DNA from: CAYUMU01 sp964445985
GTDB lineage: Bacteria > Planctomycetota > Planctomycetia > Pirellulales > S012-138
Length of the DNA: 22,908 bases
NCBI GenBank assembly: GCA_964445985.1
Contig: CAYUMU010000098.1
Coordinates: 1 to 22,908 of the forward strand
Direction: 5' to 3'
In this document: in pieces, positions 16,450 through 22,908 of the stretch
Layout of the letters: every line of letters starts with the position of its first letter
Position numbering within the stretch: the stretch's first letter is position 1
Notes under the pieces: generated by a model
Seen by the model: the letters and a program-made list of their open reading frames with translations, nothing else
Database searches by the model: none
Told to the model about the DNA's origin: nothing
Translations under genes and position numbers: made by a program

Positions 16450-17328
16450 CTATGGCACCCGTTGGGCCGAAAGCATCCGGGCTTTCCCGCCCGAGTCGGG
16501 CACAATTTGCACATTCTGCCAAAGATTGGTATTGCTGGCTAACTGGCGAACCTCTTGGGCGATCATCGGGCTAAGTTCGCAAAACAGCCAGCCTTGCGGC
16601 GTCAACCGCTCCGCGGCCTGGGCCAACAATCGCTCAATCACTTCGGTGCCACGGGGGCCGGCTTCGAGCGCCAAATGCGGTTCATGCCCTCCCACATCCA
16701 CCGGCAACTCGGCCATCTCCGCGGTTTTCACATAGGGGGGATTGCTCACCACGAAATCGAAACGCTCATCGTCCGAAATTCCGCCAAACAAATCACTTTC
16801 GACAAACGCGATCCGCTCGGCCACGCCATGCCGCTTTGCATTTTCGGCCGCCACGGCCAGCGCCGCGGGGCTGAGATCGATGGCCGTGACCTGGGCCGCC
16901 GCCAGGTGTTTGGCCGCGCAGACCGCCAAAATGCCGCTCCCGCAGCCGATGTCCGCGATTTTCCAAGCCCGGTTGCGCTCCTTTTTGGCCCGATCGAGTA
17001 GCGCCACCATCAACATTTCGGTCTCAGGCCGCGGGATCAGCACGTCCTTGGTCACGCGGAAGGGGATGGAGTAGAATTCCCGCTCGCCCACCAGGTAGGC
17101 CACCGGCGTGCCGGCAGCCCGCTGCTTGACGAGGCCGCGAAACGTGGTGCGGATCTCGTTGCCTGGGTCTTGGTCGAAAACGGTGTAAAGGTCGATCCGG
17201 CGGCACTTTCTGGCGTGCGCCAGCAGAACTTCGGCATCGAGCCGCGGCGAATCGGCCCCGTGCTTCCGCAAAAAGTCGGTGGTCCAACTCAGTAGCTTGC
17301 CCACCGTCCATGTTTCTACTTCTGCCAT
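16450..17328 (-). CDS. prmC: Release factor glutamine methyltransferase PrmC
   Basis: A 292-residue protein, close to the usual 280-290. It transfers a methyl group from S-adenosylmethionine to the glutamine of the GGQ motif in RF1 and RF2, raising termination efficiency. The N-terminal helical domain (1-90) has the TPVAYLVGEREFYSIPF segment, followed by IPRPETEML. The SAM-binding loop is IADIGCGSGILAV (GCGSG 128-132), the acidic ligand follows in AIDLSPAAL (Asp151), and the substrate-binding NPPY is at 196-199. AGGA lies about 7 bases before the ATG. It sits downstream of prfA, its substrate gene, in the familiar rpmE-prfA-prmC order, though with a 369-base repeat-bearing gap. Confidence 0.95.
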   Translation of the reverse strand: MAEVETWTVGKLLSWTTDFLRKHGADSPRLDAEVLLAHARKCRRIDLYTVFDQDPGNEIRTTFRGLVKQRAAGTPVAYLVGEREFYSIPFRVTKDVLIPRPETEMLMVALLDRAKKERNRAWKIADIGCGSGILAVCAAKHLAAAQVTAIDLSPAALAVAAENAKRHGVAERIAFVESDLFGGISDDERFDFVVSNPPYVKTAEMAELPVDVGGHEPHLALEAGPRGTEVIERLLAQAAERLTPQGWLFCELSPMIAQEVRQLASNTNLWQNVQIVPDSGGKARMLSAQRVP

Positions 17329-17697
17329 CGTTCGTTCCTTCGCTGGCCGCTTGCAGGAGCGTGGTCTGTTCGAGGCTGAGATTGCGACACGGAGTGGTAG
17401 TGGCCGAGAAAAACAGGGTGGCCCGCAGCCGGGGCAAGGGTACGCCCCTTTTTCAATCGAGGTGGGCGAGTGCCATGTCTCCAGTTGTCCTTCACATTGT
17501 AATCGTCAATGAACTTTCAGCGTCAACCAGGGTTGTCGCTGCGCTCAAACCCTGGCTACTGGCTGCCATCCCTTTTCGGGATGAAAACCTTGAGGTCGCA
17601 TCCCGAAAAGCGCCATCTTTGTCAGGAGGAGCCTCCGGAAACTTAACAGCTTGGCCTTGCTCCTCTCAATACGGGAAATTCTAAATTGGCCGCCCGT
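17329..17697. other. Repeat-bearing gap between prfA and prmC
   Basis: No supported gene. The centre (17527-17610) holds nested inverted repeats described separately. For co-transcribed genes 369 bases is long, so either prmC has its own promoter here or repeats have been inserted into the operon. Confidence 0.5.
17527..17610. repeat. Cluster of nested inverted repeats
   Basis: CCAGGGTT (17527-17534) pairs with AACCCTGG (17548-17555). CATCCC (17567-17572) pairs with GGGATG (17578-17583). In addition CTTTTCGGGATG (17572-17583) is a perfect 12-base inverted repeat with CATCCCGAAAAG (17599-17610), so GGGATG has two mutually exclusive partners. The arrangement looks like a short palindromic repeat element rather than coding DNA. 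Confidence 0.7.
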
Positions 17698-18771
17698 TTA
17701 GCCAATGGCGCCGAACGCCTCGCGCTGTTTTTGGCGGGCGTCTTCCTTGCAGGCGTTGATGAGGGGATCCATCTGGCCGGTGAGAATTTGGTCGAGCTTG
17801 TAAATGGTGAAGTTGATGCGGTGATCGGTGATGCGATTTTCCGAGAAATTATACGTGCGGATGCGCTGGCTGCGATCGCCGGAGCCCACCTGGCTCTTCC
17901 GTTCGGCCGATCGCTTGGCGTCTTCCAACTGCTGCATGTGCTCGTAAATGCGGGTCTTGAGCACGCGGAGGGCCTTGGCGCGATTTTTGTGCTGGCTTTT
18001 TTCGTCCTGGCAGGTGACCACGATGTTGGTCTCCAGGTGCGTGAGCCGAATCGCCGAGGCCGTTTTGTTGACGTGCTGCCCACCCGGCCCGCTGGCGTGG
18101 TAAATGTCTTCGCGATAGTCTTCGCGGTTCAGCTCCACTTCCACGTCTTCTGGCTCGGGCAGCACGGCCACGGTGGCGGCCGAGGTGTGAATGCGGCCCT
18201 TGGCCTCGGTCTCGGGCACGCGCTGCACGCGATGCCCGCCGCTTTCGTATTGCAGCGTGCGGTAGGCGCCTTCGCCTTCAATGCCGAGGATCACTTCCTT
18301 GAAACCGCCCATTTCGGTGGGGTGCAGTTCCAGAATTTCGACCTTCCAGCCCTGGTCTTCGCAGTACTTGCGATACATCTGGTAGAGATCGCGGGCGAAC
18401 AGGGCTCCTTCGTCGCCGCCCACGCCGGCGCGAATTTCCATCACGCAGCGGAGACGGGTCGCATCTTCGCCGCCGGCGGTCAGGTCGATCAGATCGTCGA
18501 ACGCTTCTTCTTGCTGGCGGCGAAGATCGGGAATCTCGGCCTCGGCCAGCTCCCGCATTTCCTCGTCCTCGCTTTTGGCCAGAATGCGGGCTTCCGAAAT
18601 CTGCTGGTTGATGTTCTTGAAATCGCGATACCGCGACGCCAGCTTCGCCAAACTACCCCGTTCGCGGGCCACGGCCGCCATGCGGCTGGGGTTTTGAGCC
18701 AACTCGGGATCGTGGAGCGCCCTTTCGAGCTGTTCGAATCGAGCCAACGTTTGTTCAAGCATTTCGCGCAT
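17698..18771 (-). CDS. prfA: Peptide chain release factor 1
   Basis: A 357-residue protein, the usual RF1 length. The peptidyl-tRNA hydrolysis motif GGQ is at residues 230-232 in ASGPGGQHVNKT. The stop-codon reading motif is PET at 186-188 (RVPETEAKGRIHTSA), a PxT-type motif of RF1 rather than SPF of RF2, so it should read UAA and UAG. The start at 18771 was chosen because GAGG lies 7 bases upstream and the N-terminus then matches family length; the open frame to 18978 adds 69 unrelated residues. The neighbour prmC methylates its GGQ, and rpmE lies upstream. Confidence 0.96.
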   Translation of the reverse strand: MREMLEQTLARFEQLERALHDPELAQNPSRMAAVARERGSLAKLASRYRDFKNINQQISEARILAKSEDEEMRELAEAEIPDLRRQQEEAFDDLIDLTAGGEDATRLRCVMEIRAGVGGDEGALFARDLYQMYRKYCEDQGWKVEILELHPTEMGGFKEVILGIEGEGAYRTLQYESGGHRVQRVPETEAKGRIHTSAATVAVLPEPEDVEVELNREDYREDIYHASGPGGQHVNKTASAIRLTHLETNIVVTCQDEKSQHKNRAKALRVLKTRIYEHMQQLEDAKRSAERKSQVGSGDRSQRIRTYNFSENRITDHRINFTIYKLDQILTGQMDPLINACKEDARQKQREAFGAIG

Positions 18772-18951
18772 AGACTTACCTCGCCGGGCGCTTTTTGAAA
18801 CCAATTCGGCCGCGGTTTTCTTGCCGTGCCACGCCAGAAAGCGTGCAAAAGAAACCGAGCCCCAGCCGCAAGGGCCACCAGAACCGATAGCTTTCCCTCC
18901 GCCCCCCACTTGCAGGGCCTTGGCTCCGGGAACGCCAGCGGTAACAGAACG

Positions 18952-18988
18952 GCCGCTGCCAGGGTTGCAATAACACACTGGCAGCGGC
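18952..18988 (-). promoter_or_regulatory. 11-bp perfect stem-loop between rpmE and prfA
   Basis: GCCGCTGCCAG (18952-18962) and CTGGCAGCGGC (18978-18988) form a perfect stem with a 15-base loop. It lies in the 303-base gap, 181 bases upstream of the prfA start. No T-run follows on the minus strand, so it is more likely an mRNA processing/stability hairpin, an attenuator or a dispersed palindrome than a terminator. Confidence 0.6.
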
Positions 18989-19074
18989 GCAATTGTACGA
19001 AGCCGCCGCTGAAGTTGGCTACGGCACGTTGGCGCGCAACCGGGTGGCGGCAGCGAAGAAGGAGGCGCGGCCCG

Positions 19075-19365
19075 CTACGATTCGGCCGAAGTGTCGGCGG
19101 TTTCCGCCACGGTTTCGGCGCCTTCGGCCTTGCCTTTGCCCTTTTTGCCCCGGGTCAGGCTGGCATAGCCGCCGCTGAACTTCTTCTGGAATTTTTCAAT
19201 GCGGCCCGCCGCGTCCACGTATTTGAGCTTGCCCGTGTAAAACGGATGGCAAGCGCTGCAAATATCGACTTTCAGCTCGGGCACCGTGCTCCGCGTTTGA
19301 AACGTGCTGCCGCAGCCGCACTTCACGGTTGTTTCCATGTACTTGGGATGGATGTCGCTTTTCAT
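19075..19365 (-). CDS. rpmE: 50S ribosomal protein L31
   Basis: A 96-residue protein. The core (1-72) matches bacterial L31: KSDIHPKY at the start, then the zinc-binding C+ type pattern with CGC (Cys16, Cys18) and CSAC (Cys36, Cys39), then HPFYTGKLKYVDAAGRIEKF. All four ligand cysteines are present, so this is the zinc-containing form. The tail from about residue 73 adds a Lys/Gly stretch and an acidic Ala/Thr/Glu-rich end, about 25 residues beyond the usual 70. It is the first gene of rpmE-prfA-prmC. Confidence 0.95.
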   Translation of the reverse strand: MKSDIHPKYMETTVKCGCGSTFQTRSTVPELKVDICSACHPFYTGKLKYVDAAGRIEKFQKKFSGGYASLTRGKKGKGKAEGAETVAETADTSAES

Positions 19366-19570
19366 GGCTATCTTTCGGTCTACGATCAGTTTACGAACGG
19401 CATCTATTCTGATCTCTCGTCCACTCCACTTTCCCCGCGAGGGGGCCGAGGACGTAAACCCTTAAGTCTACCGGCCCGCCCGCCGCAGACAAGGGTAGTG
19501 CGCGCCCTTTCGCGTGGAATGCGAGCCTCGCCGCCTCTAAAGCCACCAGCCCCACCCCGCACCAGAGCCC

Positions 19571-21631
19571 CTACTCCACCAGGCTCTTCGCCGTCGAAAC
19601 CACGTTCTCCACGGTAAAACCAAACCGCTTCATTACGTCGTTCAGGGCGCCCGAAGCGCCAAAACCGTGCATGCCAATGAACTTGCCGCCGGTCCCCAAA
19701 TAGCGCTCCCAACCTTGCTCCACGCCGGCCTCCACGGCCACGCGGGCCGTGATTTCCGGCGGCAGCACGCTGTTGCGATAGGCTTCGTCCTGGGCTTCGA
19801 ACAGTTCCCAGCAGGGCATGCTCACCACGCGGGCAGCGATGCCTTCCTTCGCCAGTGCCTCGAACGCGCTCACGCACAGCGAAAGCTCGCTGCCGGTGCC
19901 CATGAGAATAACCTTCGGCTTGTCGCTATCGCACAACACATAGGCCCCCTGGGCCACACCCTGAGCGGAAGCGTACTTGCCGCGATCGAGCGTCGGCAGG
20001 TTCTGGCGCGTGAGCACAAACGCCGTGGGATGATTCTGAATCGGCATCACGGCCCGATACGCTTCGGCCACCTCATTGGCGTCGCCGGGCCGCATCACCT
20101 GCAGGTCGGGAATGGCTCGCAGCGCCGCCAGGTGTTCCACCGGCTGATGCGTGGGACCATCTTCGCCCAGCCCAATCGAGTCGTGCGTGAAGATATAGAT
20201 GACGGGCACCCGCATCAGCGAAGCCAGCCGAATGGCTGGCCGCATGTAGTCGCTGAACACCAAGAAGGTGCCGCCGTAAGGCCGCAAGCCCGAGAGCACC
20301 ATGCCATTCATGGCCGAGCCCATGCCGTGCTCGCGAATCCCAAAGTGGAAGTTCCTCCCCGCATGATTGTCGGCGGCAAAGCTGCCATTGGCCGCATCGA
20401 AGCTCAGGTGCGTGTTGTTCGATGGCGCCAAGTCGGCGGAGCCGCCCAGCATCCAGGGAATATTCGCGGCCACGGCGTTGAGCACTTTGCCCGACGACGA
20501 CCGCGTGGCCATGCCCTTGGCGTCGGTGGGAAAGGTGGGAATATCCTTATCCCAGCCTGTTGGCAGTTGGTAATCGTGAATCAAATCCAGCTCCGCGGCC
20601 AACTCGGCGTGCTGCTTGCCGTATTGGTCGCGCATGTTTTGCCAAGCCGCGTACGCCTCGGCCCCGCGCTTGCCGATCGTGCTGGCGAAGTTCTCGCGAA
20701 CCTCGTCGGGTACGTAAAACGTCTTATCCTTGGGCCAGCCGTAGGCTTCCTTGGTCAGGGCCACTTCTTCGGCCCCCAGCGGAGACCCGTGGGCTTCGTG
20801 GCTGTCTTGCTTGTGCGGCGAACCCCACCCAATATGGCTCCGCACAATGATCAGCGTGGGCCGATCATCGGTGGCCAAAAACGACTTGTAGGCGGCCCGC
20901 AGGGCGTCCAAATCGTTGGCGTCGCCCACCTTCACCACGTGCCAGCCATACGCCAAGAATCGGGCACCCACGTCTTCATTGAAGGCCAGCGAGGTATCGC
21001 CCTCGATCGTGATGTGGTTGTCGTCGTAAATCCAGCAGAGGTTGCCCAGTTTAAGATGGCCGGCCAGCGAAGCGGCTTCCGAAGCAATGCCTTCCATCAT
21101 GTCGCCGTCGCTGCACAAGGCGTACACGTTGTAGTCGAACAGGTCGAAACCGGCCTGGTTGTAGCGTTTGGCCAACCAGGCTTCGGCAATCGCAAAGCCC
21201 ACGCTGTTGCCCACGCCCTGCCCCAGCGGACCGGTGGTGGTTTCCACGCCGGTCGTGTGGTGATATTCCGGGTGGCCCGGCGTGGCGCTCCCCAGTTGGC
21301 GGAAATGCTTCAAGTCGTCGATGGCGAGGGCCGGCTTGCCGGTGAGCTTGCCGTGTTCATCCACGCCCTGGATGCCGGCCAGGTGAATCAGCGAATATAA
21401 GAGCATGCTGGCATGGCCGCACGACAAGATGAACCGATCCCGCCCTGGCCAGGTAGGCTGGGCCGGATCGTACTTGAGGAACTCGCTCCACAGCGTATAG
21501 GCCACGGGCGCCAAGGCCATCGGCGTGCCTGGGTGGCCGCTGTTGGCTGCCTGCACGCCGTCCATCGATAGCGTGCGAATGGTGTTAATCGCCAACTGCT
21601 GCAGGTCGGTGGTCGAGGCAGAGGTCGCCAT
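19571..21631 (-). CDS. tkt: Transketolase
   Basis: A 686-residue cytoplasmic enzyme, slightly longer than the usual 660-670. It moves two-carbon ketol units between sugar phosphates in the pentose phosphate pathway using thiamine diphosphate. The N-terminal domain has NSGHPGTPMALAP (30-42) and the cofactor motif CSDGDMMEG (173-181) with the downstream YDDNHITIEGDT metal ligands. The central domain has GGSADLAPSNNT (397-408) and the catalytic glutamate in FGIREHGMG (Glu434). The start at 21631 opens the conserved MATSASTTDLQQLAINTIR; the open frame to 21772 adds 47 residues of intergenic sequence. The ribosome binding site is weak. About 205 bases separate it from rpmE, so co-transcription is uncertain. 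Confidence 0.96.
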   Translation of the reverse strand: MATSASTTDLQQLAINTIRTLSMDGVQAANSGHPGTPMALAPVAYTLWSEFLKYDPAQPTWPGRDRFILSCGHASMLLYSLIHLAGIQGVDEHGKLTGKPALAIDDLKHFRQLGSATPGHPEYHHTTGVETTTGPLGQGVGNSVGFAIAEAWLAKRYNQAGFDLFDYNVYALCSDGDMMEGIASEAASLAGHLKLGNLCWIYDDNHITIEGDTSLAFNEDVGARFLAYGWHVVKVGDANDLDALRAAYKSFLATDDRPTLIIVRSHIGWGSPHKQDSHEAHGSPLGAEEVALTKEAYGWPKDKTFYVPDEVRENFASTIGKRGAEAYAAWQNMRDQYGKQHAELAAELDLIHDYQLPTGWDKDIPTFPTDAKGMATRSSSGKVLNAVAANIPWMLGGSADLAPSNNTHLSFDAANGSFAADNHAGRNFHFGIREHGMGSAMNGMVLSGLRPYGGTFLVFSDYMRPAIRLASLMRVPVIYIFTHDSIGLGEDGPTHQPVEHLAALRAIPDLQVMRPGDANEVAEAYRAVMPIQNHPTAFVLTRQNLPTLDRGKYASAQGVAQGAYVLCDSDKPKVILMGTGSELSLCVSAFEALAKEGIAARVVSMPCWELFEAQDEAYRNSVLPPEITARVAVEAGVEQGWERYLGTGGKFIGMHGFGASGALNDVMKRFGFTVENVVSTAKSLVE

Positions 21632-21826
21632 GCAAGAAATCTCTCGTGGGATAGGTCTGGCCAAGGCATGGCGGCAGCGGAGCTCGCATACGGGGAGGAG
21701 CAGGGGCCAACAAGGTACAGCCCCCCACCTTCCCGGCGAATGTCCACAACCACCGGCCAACAGCCCGATCAAGCGGAATTGCCGACAGGTATTAAACTTC
21801 GCGTTTTTGCAACATTTCGAGTGTAG

Positions 21827-22444
21827 AGTTGGGAGCCCAGACCGTCAAATGCCCCCCAATCCACCCCGGCTGGTAGCTCGGGCACCGACCCCGCCACGCT
21901 CGACGCGCCGCCTGGCTGGGTCTGGGGGTCGTACTTGTTGCCGTACATGGATCAGCTCCCGCTGGCCGACCAACTCGACCGCGGCCTGCCGTGCTGGCAC
22001 CCGACCAATGCCCCGCTGGTTCGCACCGAGATTCCGGTCTTTATCAATCCGGCGGCGCCCAACCAGGGAACCATTCAGGTTAAGAATGGCTCCGGCCAGG
22101 TTCTTGCCACCTTCGGACGCTCGCACTACGTGGCCAACTCGGGCCATGATGAAGGCTGGGCCTATGACCTGGCGGTGGTGTATTGGCCGGGCTGCCGACA
22201 ATATCCTGAAGCGACCAACCCTCAGACTCCGCGGCTAATCAAGCTGCTCTATACGGCCTGCAACACGAAGAGCGAGCCGCGGCTGACGGAGTTTGAGCAG
22301 CAGTTCAACGCCGTGCGGCAAACATCGGCGCTGTCGCCTGCCGAAGAACAGGCATTCACGGCAATTATCGATCTGGCCCGGCAAGGCAACTGGGGTCAGG
22401 CCCAGGACCAGTGCTATGCGTTTGCGCGGGATCAGGTGCGGTGA
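21827..22444 (+). pseudogene. Truncated DUF1559 gene joined to an unrelated tail
   Basis: The open frame translates to SSGTDPATLDAPPGWVWGSYLLPYMDQ, then NAPLVRTEIPVFINP and FGRSHYVANSGHDEGWAYD. This is the central part of the DUF1559 (prepilin-type N-terminal) family common in Planctomycetes. The expected N-terminal prepilin signal and LIELLVVIAIIG-type helix are absent, no ATG or ribosome binding site opens the frame, and the later DGTSNT region is missing. After about 22168 the frame continues into 90 residues (LAVVYWPGCRQ to the stop) not typical of DUF1559, possibly the C-terminus of a different, TPR-like protein. It looks like a decayed or rearranged gene. A TTG at 21935 could start a 169-residue product, but I consider that unlikely. 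Confidence 0.6.
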
Positions 22445-22585
22445 GGATGATTCACGGCCTGATACACGCGACCCTTGCTGCTCGTCGCTGCTATCACCAA
22501 GATCCTTCTGGCTTGTGTGTGCTCGACGAGTAAGCTATTGGCTGGAATGCCAAGTGCCGACGACAATTGACGGAGGGGCCTGGCA

Positions 22586-22813
22586 ATGCGAGCCGCATTG
22601 TGGCAGGCGGAATGCCTGCCCTACCTCTACTACACCGACCTCGGCGGCTCGTACACGGTGCGGACGATGATCACCATGTCGCCGTCCTCGATCACCCGCT
22701 GGCGGCAAGACCTGCTCTCCAGCGTGCCCGCGCAATTACAAGCCCGCAGCCGCTTCGTGGTGAAACCCTACCCCACCCGCTCGGCAGCGGTGATTGGAGC
22801 GGCTGCGCCGTAA
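22586..22813 (+). CDS. Doubtful 75-residue open frame
   Basis: The ATG at 22586 is preceded by GGAGG with a 9-base spacing, a better ribosome binding site than many real genes here have. The product (YLYYTDLGGSYTVRTMITMS, then RSRFVVKPYPTRSAAVIGA) resembles no family I know. The palindrome at 22602-22620 falls within its first codons, which argues for repeat DNA or a gene remnant. Confidence 0.25.
   Translation: MRAALWQAECLPYLYYTDLGGSYTVRTMITMSPSSITRWRQDLLSSVPAQLQARSRFVVKPYPTRSAAVIGAAAP
22602..22620. repeat. GGCAGGC hairpin, copy 1
   Basis: GGCAGGC (22602-22608) and GCCTGCC (22614-22620) form a perfect 7-bp stem around GGAAT. A related copy is at 22839-22858. Confidence 0.65.
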
Positions 22814-22838
22814 AGGCAACATGGACTTTGGGCAGTGT

Positions 22839-22858
22839 GGCAGGCAAGAATGCCTAGC
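22839..22858. repeat. GGCAGGC hairpin, copy 2
   Basis: GGCAGGCAAGAATGCCTAGC repeats the left arm of the hairpin at 22602-22620, with the loop changed to AAGAA and the right arm partly decayed. AGGCA and TGCCT still pair. Both copies are preceded by TGT. Confidence 0.6.
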
Positions 22859-22908
22859 TAGTGCGCGTCCGGAAACGCGTTCGGCTCGTAAAAAATCGGC
22901 GGTTTTTT

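Larger units (their letters stand above)
22445..22908. other. Gene-poor end of window with palindromic repeats
   Basis: No well-supported gene. It includes two related GGCAGGC hairpins (22602-22620 and 22839-22858), one questionable short frame (22586-22813) and, at the edge, AAAAAA and TTTTTT flanking TCGGCGG, which could form a weak stem cut by the window end. Confidence 0.45.

Noticed and set aside
19667..21400. A 577-codon plus-strand open frame opposite transketolase
   Set aside because: Transketolase on the minus strand has all its catalytic motifs; the opposite frame has no recognisable domain and the His/Gly/Val-rich composition of a shadow.

Overview
The window reads as chromosomal DNA of a planctomycete, probably from the Pirellulales. 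The grounds are high-GC coding sequence, a DUF1559 prepilin-family fragment (a family hugely expanded in Planctomycetes), a GldA/GldFG-like ABC system with a DUF4340 partner, an mraZ gene with no division cluster beside it, mostly weak Shine-Dalgarno sites, and many small palindromic repeats between genes. This is inferred from family content; no rRNA or tRNA gene is present to confirm it.

Layout. From 130 to 6.7 kb: a minus-strand lipoprotein with a discoidin-like C-terminus, a secreted endonuclease/exonuclease/phosphatase-family enzyme (plus), a degenerate sigma54-activator-like regulator with a Fis-type HTH (minus), an HD-domain phosphohydrolase (plus) and a 42-residue single-span membrane protein. 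From 6.7 to 8.9 kb: a repeat-bearing intergenic stretch, a promoter with two identical GTGGGAAACNNNCCCA boxes, mraZ, a second structured intergenic stretch with a terminator-like hairpin, and ruvC. From 8.9 to 16.0 kb: a minus-strand cluster in the order ABC ATPase, ABC-2 permease fused to a GldG domain, DUF4340 membrane protein, M16 zinc protease. From 16.4 to 19.4 kb: the conserved translation cluster rpmE-prfA-prmC (minus). From 19.6 to 21.6 kb: transketolase (minus). From 21.8 kb to the end: a truncated, probably dead DUF1559 gene and gene-poor DNA with hairpin repeats.

How the genes work together. RpmE, PrfA and PrmC are a ribosomal protein, a release factor and the methyltransferase that modifies the release factor's GGQ glutamine. 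The four-gene ABC cluster is the best candidate for a poorly described system: an ATPase and a fused permease/periplasmic-domain protein that resemble the GldA-GldFG gliding module, with DUF4340 and M16 peptidase proteins encoded immediately downstream. MraZ probably regulates its own promoter. The regulator at 3.4-5.0 kb keeps the shape of a bacterial enhancer-binding protein but has lost the residues needed for ATP hydrolysis and sigma54 contact.

Most long open frames on the opposite strands of these genes are high-GC shadows and are not annotated. Start sites are uncertain for several genes because ribosome binding sites are weak.
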